This document shows positions 32,909 through 41,232 of a DNA stretch of 52,906 nt, in pieces; the first letter of the stretch is position 1; every line of letters starts with the position of its first letter. The notes beneath the pieces were generated by a model, which worked only from the letters and a program-made list of their open reading frames with translations, made no database searches and was not told the origin of the DNA. A program made the position numbers and the translations under genes. Source of the stretch: Microbacterium saccharophilum (GTDB lineage: Bacteria > Actinomycetota > Actinomycetes > Actinomycetales > Microbacteriaceae). The DNA lies in the NCBI RefSeq assembly GCF_007992455.1, contig NZ_BKAH01000015.1:1-52906 (forward strand). Reading direction: 5' to 3'.

Positions 32909-33598
32909 GTGACCTCCCCCCTCCCCGCCGCCGTCCTCTGGGACATGGACGGCACCCTCGTGGACACCGAGGCCTACTGGATGGCTGCCGAGACCGCGCT
33001 GGTGGACAGCTTCGGCGGGGAGTGGTCGCACGAGCAGGCGCTGAGCCTCGTCGGGATGGGGCTGGAGGGGTCGGCTGCGATCCTGCAGCAGGCGGGTGTG
33101 CGGATGAGCGTCGGCGCGATCGTCGACCACCTCACCGATGCCGTGACCGACCAGCTCGCCGAGCGCGGCAACCCCTACCGCCCCGGCGCCGTCGAGCTGC
33201 TGCGCGACCTGCGCGCGGCGGGGATCAAGACCGCGCTCGTCACGATGTCGCTGCGCCGCATGGCCGAGACGGTCGTCGCGCAGCTGCCGTTCGACGCGTT
33301 CGACGTCGTCATCGCCGGCGACGACGCGACGCGCCCCAAGCCCTTCCCGGACGCCTACCTGCAGGCGGCCCGGATGCTGGGAGTCGACCCGGCCGACGCC
33401 GTCGCGATCGAGGATTCGCCGAACGGCATGCGCGCGGCCGTCGCGTCGGGAGCCGTCACGCTCGGGGTCCCGCTCATGGTGTCCCTCGTCGGCACCGGCG
33501 CCGACGGGCTCTGGCCGACCCTCGAAGGCCGCACCGCCGCCGACCTCCGCGACTTCCACACCGAACACGCCGCACGCCGGCAGAGAGCATCCGCATGA
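32909..33598 (+). CDS. HAD-IA family hydrolase (phosphatase/phosphoglucomutase-like)
   Basis: The 229-aa product has motif I DMDGTLVDTE (nucleophile and acid Asp), a helical cap, motif II VTMSL, motif III Lys in RPKPFPDAYL, and motif IV IEDSPNG. It acts on a phosphate ester of unknown identity. The leaderless promoter upstream could start the trmI transcript: its last 4 bases overlap the trmI ATG. In several actinobacteria a HAD gene precedes trmI and the proteasome locus. Confidence 0.88.
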   Translation: MTSPLPAAVLWDMDGTLVDTEAYWMAAETALVDSFGGEWSHEQALSLVGMGLEGSAAILQQAGVRMSVGAIVDHLTDAVTDQLAERGNPYRPGAVELLRDLRAAGIKTALVTMSLRRMAETVVAQLPFDAFDVVIAGDDATRPKPFPDAYLQAARMLGVDPADAVAIEDSPNGMRAAVASGAVTLGVPLMVSLVGTGADGLWPTLEGRTAADLRDFHTEHAARRQRASA

Positions 33599-34608
33599 GC
33601 GCCGACCTGCGACCGAGCGGCCCGTTCCGCTACGGCGACCGCGTCCAGCTGACCGGCCCCAAGGGCCGGCTGCACACCGTCACGCTGCGCGAGGGCGGCG
33701 AGCTGCACACGCACCACGGCGTGCTCCGGCACGAGAACATCGTCGACCAGCCCGACGGCTCGGTGGTCACCAACAGCGGCGGCCACGAATACCTGGCGCT
33801 GCGCCCCCTGCTCCGCGACTTCGTCATGTCGATGCCGCGCGGTGCCGCGATCGTCTACCCGAAGGACGCCGCGCAGATCCTCACCGCCGCCGACATCTTC
33901 CCGGGCGCGACGGTGGTCGAGGCGGGCGTCGGGTCGGGTGCGCTGTCGCTGTGGCTCCTGCGCGCGATCGGCGACGCCGGGCGGCTGCTGTCGTTCGAGC
34001 GCCGCGAGGAGTTCTCGCAGGTCGCCGAAGCGAACGTCGAGACCTTCCTCGGGCACTATCCGGCGGCGTGGCAGGTCGTCGTGGGTGACCTCGTCGAGCA
34101 GCTGCCGCAGGTCGTCGAGCCGGGATCGGTCGACCGGGTCGTCCTTGACATGCTCGCGCCGTGGGAGTGCATCGACGCCGTCGCCGAGGCCCTCACCCCC
34201 GGCGGGGTGGTCCTGTGCTACATCGCCACCGCGACGCAGCTGAGCCGGGTCGCGGAGTACATCCGGGGCACCGGACTGTTCACCGAGTCCGAGGCGACGG
34301 AGACGATGGTCCGCGGCTGGCACGTCGAGGGCCTGTCGGTGCGCCCCGACCACCGCATGGTGGCCCACACCGGCTTCCTCCTCACCGCCCGCCGGCTCGC
34401 GCCCGGCGCCGTGCCCCCGGACGTGCGGAAACGGGCGCTCAAGAAGCCCACGTACGCGGATGAGGACGTCGAGCAGTGGACCCCCGGCGCCGTCGGCGAC
34501 CGGCAGATCACCGACAAGAACCTCCGCAAGCGGGTGCGCGACGCGCAGCGCGCGGCGGAGGGAGCGCGGCGGGCGGCGGGGGAGAGCACCGGCGACGCCG
34601 TAAACTGA
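33595..34608 (+). CDS. trmI: tRNA (adenine58-N1)-methyltransferase TrmI
   Basis: Makes m1A58 in the T-loop of tRNAs with SAM. The 337-aa protein has an N-terminal beta domain (FRYGDRVQLTGPKGR), the class I Rossmann motif VVEAGVGSGALSL near residue 106, and MLAPWEC, the expected active-site segment. A basic coiled C-terminal tail follows. In mycobacteria trmI sits immediately upstream of mpa-dop-pup-prcBA. Here the FKBP lipoprotein gene follows after only 4 bp. Confidence 0.93.
   Translation: MSADLRPSGPFRYGDRVQLTGPKGRLHTVTLREGGELHTHHGVLRHENIVDQPDGSVVTNSGGHEYLALRPLLRDFVMSMPRGAAIVYPKDAAQILTAADIFPGATVVEAGVGSGALSLWLLRAIGDAGRLLSFERREEFSQVAEANVETFLGHYPAAWQVVVGDLVEQLPQVVEPGSVDRVVLDMLAPWECIDAVAEALTPGGVVLCYIATATQLSRVAEYIRGTGLFTESEATETMVRGWHVEGLSVRPDHRMVAHTGFLLTARRLAPGAVPPDVRKRALKKPTYADEDVEQWTPGAVGDRQITDKNLRKRVRDAQRAAEGARRAAGESTGDAVN
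34601..34606 (+). promoter_or_regulatory. Leaderless -10 box of the FKBP lipoprotein gene
   Basis: TAAACT overlaps the trmI stop codon by one base and ends 6 nt before the ATG at 34613. Confidence 0.5.
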
Positions 34609-34612
34609 TCGG

Positions 34613-35560
34613 ATGCGCAGGATCCCCGCTGTCGTCGCCGTTCTCGGCCTGTCCGCCCTGGCCCTCGTCGGCTGCTCGTCGTCGGCCCCGGCCGCCTCGT
34701 GCGACCGCCCCGACGCGGACTCGTCGGCCCTCGACCTCATCGACGTGACCGGTGCGCCGGGCTCCGCCGCCGTGACGATCGCCCCGCCGGTGTACGTGGA
34801 CGAGACGGTGTACACGGATGCCGAGGTCGGCGACGGCCTGGCCGTGACCTCGCGTGCGCAGGACGTGCAGTTCACTGCGACGATCGTCGACGGAGAGTCC
34901 GGCGAGACCCTCGTCTCCGCCGGCACGCAGGTCCAGCGGGTCTCCGAATGGGCGAACTACTACGAGGGCATCGCGAAGATGCTCGACTGCGCGACGGAGG
35001 GTTCCCGCATCGTGGGCGCCGTCGCACCGGACGACCTCTCCGAGGAGGCCGCCACCAACCTCGGGCTCACCGACGGGCAGGCGGCCGTCATCGTCCTCGA
35101 CCTGCAGCGCGTCTTCCTCGCCGCGGCCGACGGCACCCCGCAGTTCAACGACCGGACGGGGATGCCGTCCGTCGTGCTGGCCCCCGACGGTCGCCCCGGC
35201 ATCATCGTCCCCGACGCCGAGGCGCCCACCGACCTCGTCGTGGAGGTGCTGAAGAAGGGCGACGGCGAGCCGGTCACCGGCGACACCGCGGCCCGCATCC
35301 AGTACACCGGTGTCACGTGGGACGACAACGAGGTGTTCGATTCGACGTGGGAGAAGGGCGCATCGGCGACCGTCACCCTCGAGGGCGTGGTCCCCGGCTT
35401 CGCGCAGGCGCTCGAGGGTCAGACGGTCGGATCGCAGCTGCTCGTCGTCATCCCGCCGGAGCTCGGCTACGGCGAGGCCGGCAGCGGCACGATCCCCGGC
35501 GGCGCGACCCTCGTCTTCGTCATCGACATCCTCGGCCTCGACGACACCGCGACGCAGTAG
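34613..35560 (+). CDS. FKBP-type peptidyl-prolyl isomerase lipoprotein
   Basis: The 315-aa secreted isomerase has a signal peptide ending in lipobox LVGC (Cys21), a degenerate FKBP-like N-terminal domain, and a C-terminal FKBP domain (about residues 215-312) with ARIQYTGVTW, NEVFDSTWEKG, PGFAQALEGQTVG and PPELGYG. It probably assists folding of exported proteins. Mycobacterial pafA-FKBP-pafB order suggests this gene marks the downstream border of the deleted proteasome segment. Confidence 0.9.
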   Translation: MRRIPAVVAVLGLSALALVGCSSSAPAASCDRPDADSSALDLIDVTGAPGSAAVTIAPPVYVDETVYTDAEVGDGLAVTSRAQDVQFTATIVDGESGETLVSAGTQVQRVSEWANYYEGIAKMLDCATEGSRIVGAVAPDDLSEEAATNLGLTDGQAAVIVLDLQRVFLAAADGTPQFNDRTGMPSVVLAPDGRPGIIVPDAEAPTDLVVEVLKKGDGEPVTGDTAARIQYTGVTWDDNEVFDSTWEKGASATVTLEGVVPGFAQALEGQTVGSQLLVVIPPELGYGEAGSGTIPGGATLVFVIDILGLDDTATQ

Positions 35561-35604
35561 TCCGCGACACGGCGCCACCCGGGGAGCGCGGCGACGCACC
35601 GGCC

Positions 35605-35610
35605 TAGGAT
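35605..35610 (+). promoter_or_regulatory. Leaderless -10 box of pafB
   Basis: TAGGAT ends 6 nt before the GTG at 35617 and probably drives pafB-pafC. Confidence 0.55.
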
Positions 35611-35616
35611 GGTGCG

Positions 35617-36609
35617 GTGGCCAAGGATCCGACCCGCAGCGCTCCCGAGGAGCGGCTCGTCAACCTCGTCGTCGCGCTCATGGCGACCGAGCAGGGGTTG
35701 ACGAAGGACACGATCCTCACGTCCGTCTCGGGGTACCGCGAGCAGAGCGAGGCCGGCGCCAAGAAGGACGCGCTGGAGAAGATGTTCGAGCGCGACAAGG
35801 AGAACCTCCGTGCGCTCGGCGTCCCCATCGAGACGATCGGCGACTACGCCGACCCGGACGACCTGCGCGAAGCGCGCTACCGTGTGCCGACGGCGGAGTA
35901 CGAGCTGCCCGCGGACATCGACTTCACGCCGGCGGAGCTGGCCGTGCTGAACCTCGCGGGCGGCGTCTGGAGCGAAAGCTCGATGTCGGCCGACGCGCGC
36001 GGCGGCCTCCGCAAGATCCGCGCCCTCGGCAACGAGGTCGACGCGCCCATCATCGGGTACTCGCCCCGCATCAACCTGCGCGAACCCGCCTTCACCCCGC
36101 TCCAGCGTGCCATCGAGCAGGGCCGCGTCGCTGAGTTCGAGTACCTCAAGGGCGGCGACGACACCGCCCACACCCGCCGCATCCAGCCGCTCGCGCTGCT
36201 GGAGTACGAGGGCCGCTGGCACGTCTACGGGTTCGATCTGATCCAGGACGCGGAGCGCACCTTCCTCCTGTCCCGCATCGTCTCGGACGTGCGCTCGACC
36301 CGCGAGACGTTCGACCTCGCGCTGCGCGACGGGGCGGGCGACAAGGCCCTCCGGGGCCTCCAGGAGGTCGCGGCCAGGCAGCGCGCCCTCGTGGAGGTGG
36401 CGCCGGGCACGGAGGCCGCGCTGCGGCTGCACCGCCGCGCGATCCCCGCCGACCAGGGCATCCACGTGCCGTACGTCGACGTGCACATCTTCGCCGACGA
36501 GCTGGCCTCCTACGGGCCCGAGGTGCGGGTCGTGGAACCGGCGCAGCTGCGCGACGAGGTCATCGCCCGGCTGGAGCGCACGCTCGCCGTGCACGGAGGA
36601 GCCGCATGA
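35617..36609 (+). CDS. pafB: PafB, WYL-domain transcriptional activator subunit
   Basis: PafB and PafC together form a DNA-damage-responsive transcription activator that is independent of LexA/RecA in mycobacteria. The 330-aa protein has an N-terminal winged helix (GLTKDTILTSVSGYR) and a WYL domain with EYEGRWHVYGFDLIQDAERTFLLSRI near residue 200, then a C-terminal WCX extension. It is translationally coupled to pafC (ATGA overlap). The original name, proteasome accessory factor, is historical; proteasome genes are absent here. Confidence 0.92.
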   Translation: MAKDPTRSAPEERLVNLVVALMATEQGLTKDTILTSVSGYREQSEAGAKKDALEKMFERDKENLRALGVPIETIGDYADPDDLREARYRVPTAEYELPADIDFTPAELAVLNLAGGVWSESSMSADARGGLRKIRALGNEVDAPIIGYSPRINLREPAFTPLQRAIEQGRVAEFEYLKGGDDTAHTRRIQPLALLEYEGRWHVYGFDLIQDAERTFLLSRIVSDVRSTRETFDLALRDGAGDKALRGLQEVAARQRALVEVAPGTEAALRLHRRAIPADQGIHVPYVDVHIFADELASYGPEVRVVEPAQLRDEVIARLERTLAVHGGAA

Positions 36610-37565
36610 GCGCGAAGCCCCTGCTCGCCACCGATCGCGCCGCACTCATCCTGCAGCTCGTGCCCTACCTCATCGGCAAGGGCGAGGTGTCCGTCGCTGA
36701 GGCGGCAGACGCCTTCGAGGTCACCCCGGAGCAGATGCGGGAGATGGTCGAGAAGCTCACGGTCATCGGCCTCCCCGGCGACGGCGGCTTCTGGCAGATG
36801 GCGAACGACCTGTTCGACATCGACTGGGACCTCCTCGACGAGCAGGGCATCATCTCCATCACGAACAGCGTCGGACTGGAGCGCACGCCCCGCCTCACCG
36901 CACGGGAGGCGGCCGCGCTGCTCGCGGGTCTGCAGCTGGCCGCGTCGCTTCCCGGCGTCGGCGACAGCGGCGTCGTGCAGGGACTCCTCGCCAAGCTGGC
37001 ACGCGGCGCCTCCGCGGCCCCCGCCGACGTGATCGTGGCCCCGGACGCCGTGGACGATGTCCGCGTGCGCGTCGCCGAGGCCCTCCGCCACGGCGTCGCC
37101 GTCTCCTTCACCTACCACGCACCCGACCACGAGCCGACGACCCGCACCGTCGACCCGGTGAAGGTCCACATCGCGGGCGGGCAGTGGTACCTGCAGGGCT
37201 GGTGCCACCTCCGCGAGGCCATGCGCACCTTCCACCTCGAGCGGGTCAGCGACGTGCGGCTCACCGACATCCCCATCGCGCACGGTTCCGACGCCGTACC
37301 CGACCTCTTCGAGCCGAGCGAGACGGATGCCGTCGCCGAGGTGCGCTACCGCGCGACGATCGCGACCCTGCTGGCCGACTTCCTCGACCGGGCCACCGTC
37401 ACGGGCGACGGCGAGTTCCGCGACGCGCGGCTGCGGGTCGCGGACGAGCGCAGCCTGAAGCGTCTCGCCGCCCGCCACGGCGGCGACGTCGAGATCCTCG
37501 CGCCCGAGTCGGCGCGCCGGGCCGCCGCCGCCTGGGCCGAGGCCGGGCTCGCCCAGTACCGCTGA
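36606..37565 (+). CDS. pafC: PafC, WYL-domain transcriptional activator subunit
   Basis: The 319-aa partner of PafB has an N-terminal winged helix (LVPYLIGKGEVSVAEAADAFEVTPEQMREMVEKL) and a WYL domain (GQWYLQGWCHLREAMRTFHLERVS near residue 195). It overlaps pafB by 4 bp and probably forms a stoichiometric heterodimer with it. Ligands of the WYL domain in this family include single-stranded DNA, reported for mycobacterial PafBC. Confidence 0.92.
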   Translation: MSAKPLLATDRAALILQLVPYLIGKGEVSVAEAADAFEVTPEQMREMVEKLTVIGLPGDGGFWQMANDLFDIDWDLLDEQGIISITNSVGLERTPRLTAREAAALLAGLQLAASLPGVGDSGVVQGLLAKLARGASAAPADVIVAPDAVDDVRVRVAEALRHGVAVSFTYHAPDHEPTTRTVDPVKVHIAGGQWYLQGWCHLREAMRTFHLERVSDVRLTDIPIAHGSDAVPDLFEPSETDAVAEVRYRATIATLLADFLDRATVTGDGEFRDARLRVADERSLKRLAARHGGDVEILAPESARRAAAAWAEAGLAQYR

Positions 37566-37587
37566 CCGGTCCCGGCGTCCGGCCAGG

Positions 37588-37593
37588 TAGACT
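37588..37593 (+). promoter_or_regulatory. Candidate -10 box of tatA
   Basis: TAGACT lies about 29 nt upstream of the tatA ATG, with GAGGAG between them, so this gene should have a leader. Confidence 0.45.
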
Positions 37594-37622
37594 GATCGAA
37601 ATCTCGCGACGAGGAGCCGCCC

Positions 37623-37889
37623 ATGGGAAATCTGTTCGCAGGTCCACACCTGTGGATCCTCCTGATCGTCATCCTGCTGCTCTTCGGGGCGGCCAAGCTG
37701 CCGGCGCTGGCGAAGAGCATGGGGCAGTCCGCCCGCATCTTCAAGGGCGAGATGAAGGCCATGAAGGAGGATGACGTCGCTGCGGGGACGGCATCCACCG
37801 TCGAGAACCCGGCGTCCCCGACCGTGGCGCCCACGGCCCCCGCCGACCCGACGCCCGGACCGACCGGCCCCGACACCACCAGGCCGTAG
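37623..37889 (+). CDS. tatA: Sec-independent protein translocase TatA
   Basis: The 88-aa subunit has the single N-terminal membrane helix LWILLIVILLLFGAAKL followed by the amphipathic PALAKSMGQSARIFKGE segment and a Pro/Thr-rich acidic tail. It forms the translocation oligomer of the twin-arginine pathway, which exports folded proteins. GAGGAG precedes its start. The tatC gene follows after 6 bp, and tatB would have to be elsewhere. Confidence 0.95.
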   Translation: MGNLFAGPHLWILLIVILLLFGAAKLPALAKSMGQSARIFKGEMKAMKEDDVAAGTASTVENPASPTVAPTAPADPTPGPTGPDTTRP

Positions 37890-37895
37890 CCGGTC

Positions 37896-38723
37896 GTGGC
37901 CACGGCCTTCCGCCCGCGGGTCGGTGAGGACGACAACCCGCAGCGCGACAAGCGCATGACGCTGGCCGAGCACCTCGTCGAGCTGCGCAAGCGCCTCATC
38001 ATCGCCGGCATCGCGCTCGTCGTCGGCATGGTGCTGGCGTTCTTCCTCACGGATGCCGTCATCTGGGCCATGACCGAGCCCATCCGGCTCGTCGCCGAGC
38101 GCCGCGGGAACGACGAGCTCGTCAGCCTCATGTACCAGAACGTCACGGGTCCCTTCGACATGCGCCTGCGGATCGCCTTCGCGGTCGGCATCATCATCTC
38201 GGCGCCGGTGTGGCTCTGGCAGATCTGGGCGTTCCTCGTGCCGGGGCTCACCCGCAAGGAGATCCGCTACACGATCGGCTTCGTCGCCGCCGCCGTGCCG
38301 CTGTTCTTCGCCGGCTGCTACGTCGGCTGGCTCGTCATGCCGCACATCGTGGAGATCATGGCCGGCTTCACCCCCGAGGGCGCGTCGAACATGTTCGAGG
38401 CGCGGTACTACTACGACTTCGTGTTCAAGCTCCTCGTCGTCATCGGCGTCTCCTTCGTCCTGCCGGTGTTCCTCGTCGCGCTGAACCTCGCGGGCGTCAT
38501 GAGCGGGCGCGCCATCCTGGGCGGCTGGCGGGTCGCGATCCTCGTCGCCGTCGTGTTCGCCGGCCTCGCGACGCCGGCCGCCGACATCGTGAGCATGCTG
38601 CTGCTCGCCGGCATCCTCGTCGTGCTGTTCTTCGCCGCCGCCGGCCTGTCGATGATCTTCGACCGCCGGCGCGCCAAGCGCGACGCCGCCATGCTCGCCC
38701 AGGCCCCGGGATCCCTGTCGTGA
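37896..38723 (+). CDS. tatC: Sec-independent protein translocase TatC
   Basis: The 275-aa receptor of the Tat pathway has six predicted helices, the HLVELRKRLI N-terminal signature, and the conserved FNYxE-like loop region between TM1 and TM2. FEARYYYDFVFKLLVVIGVSFVLPVFLVALNLAG near residue 170 is typical. It recognises twin-arginine signal peptides. GTG start at 37896; the stop TGA shares its last base with the helY ATG. Confidence 0.95.
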   Translation: MATAFRPRVGEDDNPQRDKRMTLAEHLVELRKRLIIAGIALVVGMVLAFFLTDAVIWAMTEPIRLVAERRGNDELVSLMYQNVTGPFDMRLRIAFAVGIIISAPVWLWQIWAFLVPGLTRKEIRYTIGFVAAAVPLFFAGCYVGWLVMPHIVEIMAGFTPEGASNMFEARYYYDFVFKLLVVIGVSFVLPVFLVALNLAGVMSGRAILGGWRVAILVAVVFAGLATPAADIVSMLLLAGILVVLFFAAAGLSMIFDRRRAKRDAAMLAQAPGSLS

Positions 38724-41194
38724 TGGATCCGGCCGAGCGGTTCGCTCGGGCCGAGGCCACGAAGTCGCATCCGCTGTCGGCCGCCTTCGCCGCGGGACAG
38801 CGGTTCGACCTCGACCCGTTCCAGATCGCGGGCTGCCACGCGCTGGAGGACGGCAAGAGCGTCCTCGTCGCCGCGCCCACCGGCGCCGGGAAGACGATCG
38901 TGGGGGAGTTCGCGATCCACCTCGCGATGCTCGAGCCGGGCGACAAGGCGTTCTACACGACGCCCATGAAGGCGCTGTCGAACCAGAAGTTCCGCGAGCT
39001 GCAGGACGTGTACGGTCCGGACGAGGTGGGCCTGCTCACCGGCGACACCAACATCAACGGCAACGCCCGGGTCGTCGTCATGACGACCGAGGTGCTCCGC
39101 AACATGCTCTACGCGGACTCGCCCGCGCTCCGCGGTCTCCGCTTCGTCGTGATGGACGAGGTGCACTACCTCGCCGACCGGTTCCGCGGGGCGGTGTGGG
39201 AAGAGGTCATCATCCACCTGCCGCCGTCCGTGCGGATCGTGTCGCTGTCCGCGACCGTCTCCAACGCGGAGGAGTTCGGCGACTGGCTGGACACCGTGCG
39301 CGGCGACACGGAGGTCATCGTCTCGGAGATCCGGCCCGTGCCGCTGGAGCAGCACGTCCTCGTCCGCGGCGACCTCCTGCCGCTCTTCGACGACCGGGCC
39401 GGCATCGCGACGGCACAGGTCAACCAGGAGCTCATGCGCATCCGCTCGGTCAAGGGACCGAACTTCGAACGCAACCGGCAGGTGCAGCAGCAGCGCAGCG
39501 CCGGCGGGTTCGAGGGGACGCACCGGCGTCCGCACAAGGGCGGGAAACGGCCCGTCCGCGCCGCGAACGTGCAGCGCATCGAGCGCCTCGACCGGCCCGA
39601 CGTCGTCGAGCTGCTCGCCCGGAACAACCTGCTGCCGGCGATCTTCTTCATCTTCAGCCGGGCCGGCTGCGACGCCGCCGTGCAGCAGGTGCGCCGGTCG
39701 GGGGTCCGGCTCACGAGCCGGGAGGAGCGCGACGAGATCCGCCAGATCGTCGACGAGCGCACCCGGACCATGCTCGACGAGGATCTCGGGGTGCTCGGGT
39801 ATTGGGAGTGGAAGGAGAACCTCGAACGCGGCGTCGCGGCCCATCACGCCGGGCTCCTGCCGGCGTTCAAGGAGATCGTCGAGGAACTGTTTCAGCGGAA
39901 GCTCGTGAAGGCCGTCTTCGCGACGGAGACGCTCGCGCTCGGCATCAACATGCCCGCGCGCACCGTCGTGCTGGAGAAGCTCGAGAAGTTCAACGGGGAG
40001 GCGCGGGTCGCCATCACCTCGGGGGAGTACACGCAGATCACGGGCCGCGCGGGGCGGCGCGGGATCGACGTCGAAGGGCACGCCGTCATCCAGTGGACGG
40101 AGGGCATGGACCCGCAGTCCGTCGCGTCCCTGGCCTCGCGGCGCACGTATCCGCTCAACTCCAGCTTCCGCCCCACCTACAACATGGCCGTGAACCTCAT
40201 CGACCAGTTCGGCCGGCCGCGGGCGCGGGAGATCCTGGAATCCTCATTCGCGCAGTTCCAGGCCGACCGCGCCGTCGTGGGCCTCGCCCGCCAGGTCAAG
40301 GAGGCCGAGGAGTCGCTCGCCGGCTACGCCGCCTCGATGACGTGCGACCGCGGCGACTTCGCCGAGTTCGCCGCCCTCCGCCGCGACCTGAGCGATCTGG
40401 AGAAGCTCAACCGGGCCGACCGCACGGCGACCGCGAAGACGCGGCAGCACCGGCAGAACGAGATGCAGGCGCTGCGCCGGCGGCTGCAGCGGCACCCGTG
40501 CCAGACCTGCCCCGACCGCGAGCACCACGCGCGGTGGGCGGAGCGGTACACGAAGCTGCGCCGGCGCACCGACAAGCTCCGGCAGCAGATCGAGACCCGC
40601 ACCGGCACCGTCGCGCGCATCTTCGACCGGGTCGTCGACGTGCTCGCCGCCCTCGACTACGTCGCGGTGGCCCCCGACGGCGCCGTCACCCTGACGGATG
40701 CCGGTGCCACGATGCGCCGCATCTACGGCGAGCGCGACCTGCTCGTCGCCGAGTCGCTGCGCCTCGGCCTCTGGCGCGACCTCGACGCGCCCGGGCTCGC
40801 CGCCCTCGCCTGCTGCCTCGTCTACGAGCCGCGGCGCGACGAATCCGGCCCGGGGGAGCGGGGCCTGCCCCGGGGCGCGTTCCGCCAGGCGCTCAGCGAG
40901 ACCCAGAACCTGTGGGCGCGGCTGGACGATCTCGAGCGCGACCACCGGCTGCCCGGCTCGGAGCCGGTCGCCACGGGGCTCGCGCGGGCCATGCACTCCT
41001 GGGCGCGCGGGATGCCGCTGGACATCGTGCTCGACGAGGCCGACCTCGCCGCCGGCGACTTCGTGCGCTGGGTGAAGCAGACCATCGATCTGCTCGATCA
41101 GCTCTCGATCGTCGCCGACGCGGACGTCGCGGGGACGGCGCGGCGCGCGCTGGAGTCCGTCCGCCGCGGCATCGTCGCGTACAGCTCGGTGTGA
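38723..41194 (+). CDS. helY: Ski2-like DEAD/DEAH RNA helicase HelY
   Basis: The 823-aa helicase of the Mtr4/Ski2 family has Walker A APTGAGKT (51-58), MDEVHYLAD (motif II), LSATVSN (motif III), and the second RecA domain with TETLALGINMPARTV and QITGRAGRRGID. A CQTCPDREHH segment near residue 590 could bind zinc, and a C-terminal DSHCT-like domain follows. In mycobacteria helY also follows tatC. A role in RNA turnover is inferred from the eukaryotic homologs. It overlaps tatC by one base. Confidence 0.92.
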   Translation: MDPAERFARAEATKSHPLSAAFAAGQRFDLDPFQIAGCHALEDGKSVLVAAPTGAGKTIVGEFAIHLAMLEPGDKAFYTTPMKALSNQKFRELQDVYGPDEVGLLTGDTNINGNARVVVMTTEVLRNMLYADSPALRGLRFVVMDEVHYLADRFRGAVWEEVIIHLPPSVRIVSLSATVSNAEEFGDWLDTVRGDTEVIVSEIRPVPLEQHVLVRGDLLPLFDDRAGIATAQVNQELMRIRSVKGPNFERNRQVQQQRSAGGFEGTHRRPHKGGKRPVRAANVQRIERLDRPDVVELLARNNLLPAIFFIFSRAGCDAAVQQVRRSGVRLTSREERDEIRQIVDERTRTMLDEDLGVLGYWEWKENLERGVAAHHAGLLPAFKEIVEELFQRKLVKAVFATETLALGINMPARTVVLEKLEKFNGEARVAITSGEYTQITGRAGRRGIDVEGHAVIQWTEGMDPQSVASLASRRTYPLNSSFRPTYNMAVNLIDQFGRPRAREILESSFAQFQADRAVVGLARQVKEAEESLAGYAASMTCDRGDFAEFAALRRDLSDLEKLNRADRTATAKTRQHRQNEMQALRRRLQRHPCQTCPDREHHARWAERYTKLRRRTDKLRQQIETRTGTVARIFDRVVDVLAALDYVAVAPDGAVTLTDAGATMRRIYGERDLLVAESLRLGLWRDLDAPGLAALACCLVYEPRRDESGPGERGLPRGAFRQALSETQNLWARLDDLERDHRLPGSEPVATGLARAMHSWARGMPLDIVLDEADLAAGDFVRWVKQTIDLLDQLSIVADADVAGTARRALESVRRGIVAYSSV

Positions 41195-41219
41195 GCGCCA
41201 CCGCCGCGGAGCGTTCGCC

Positions 41220-41225
41220 TAGGCT
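41220..41225 (+). promoter_or_regulatory. Leaderless -10 box of lnt
   Basis: TAGGCT ends 7 nt before GTG 41233. This supports the shorter lnt start over GTG 41191, which overlaps the helY stop. Confidence 0.5.
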
Positions 41226-41232
41226 CGAAGCC

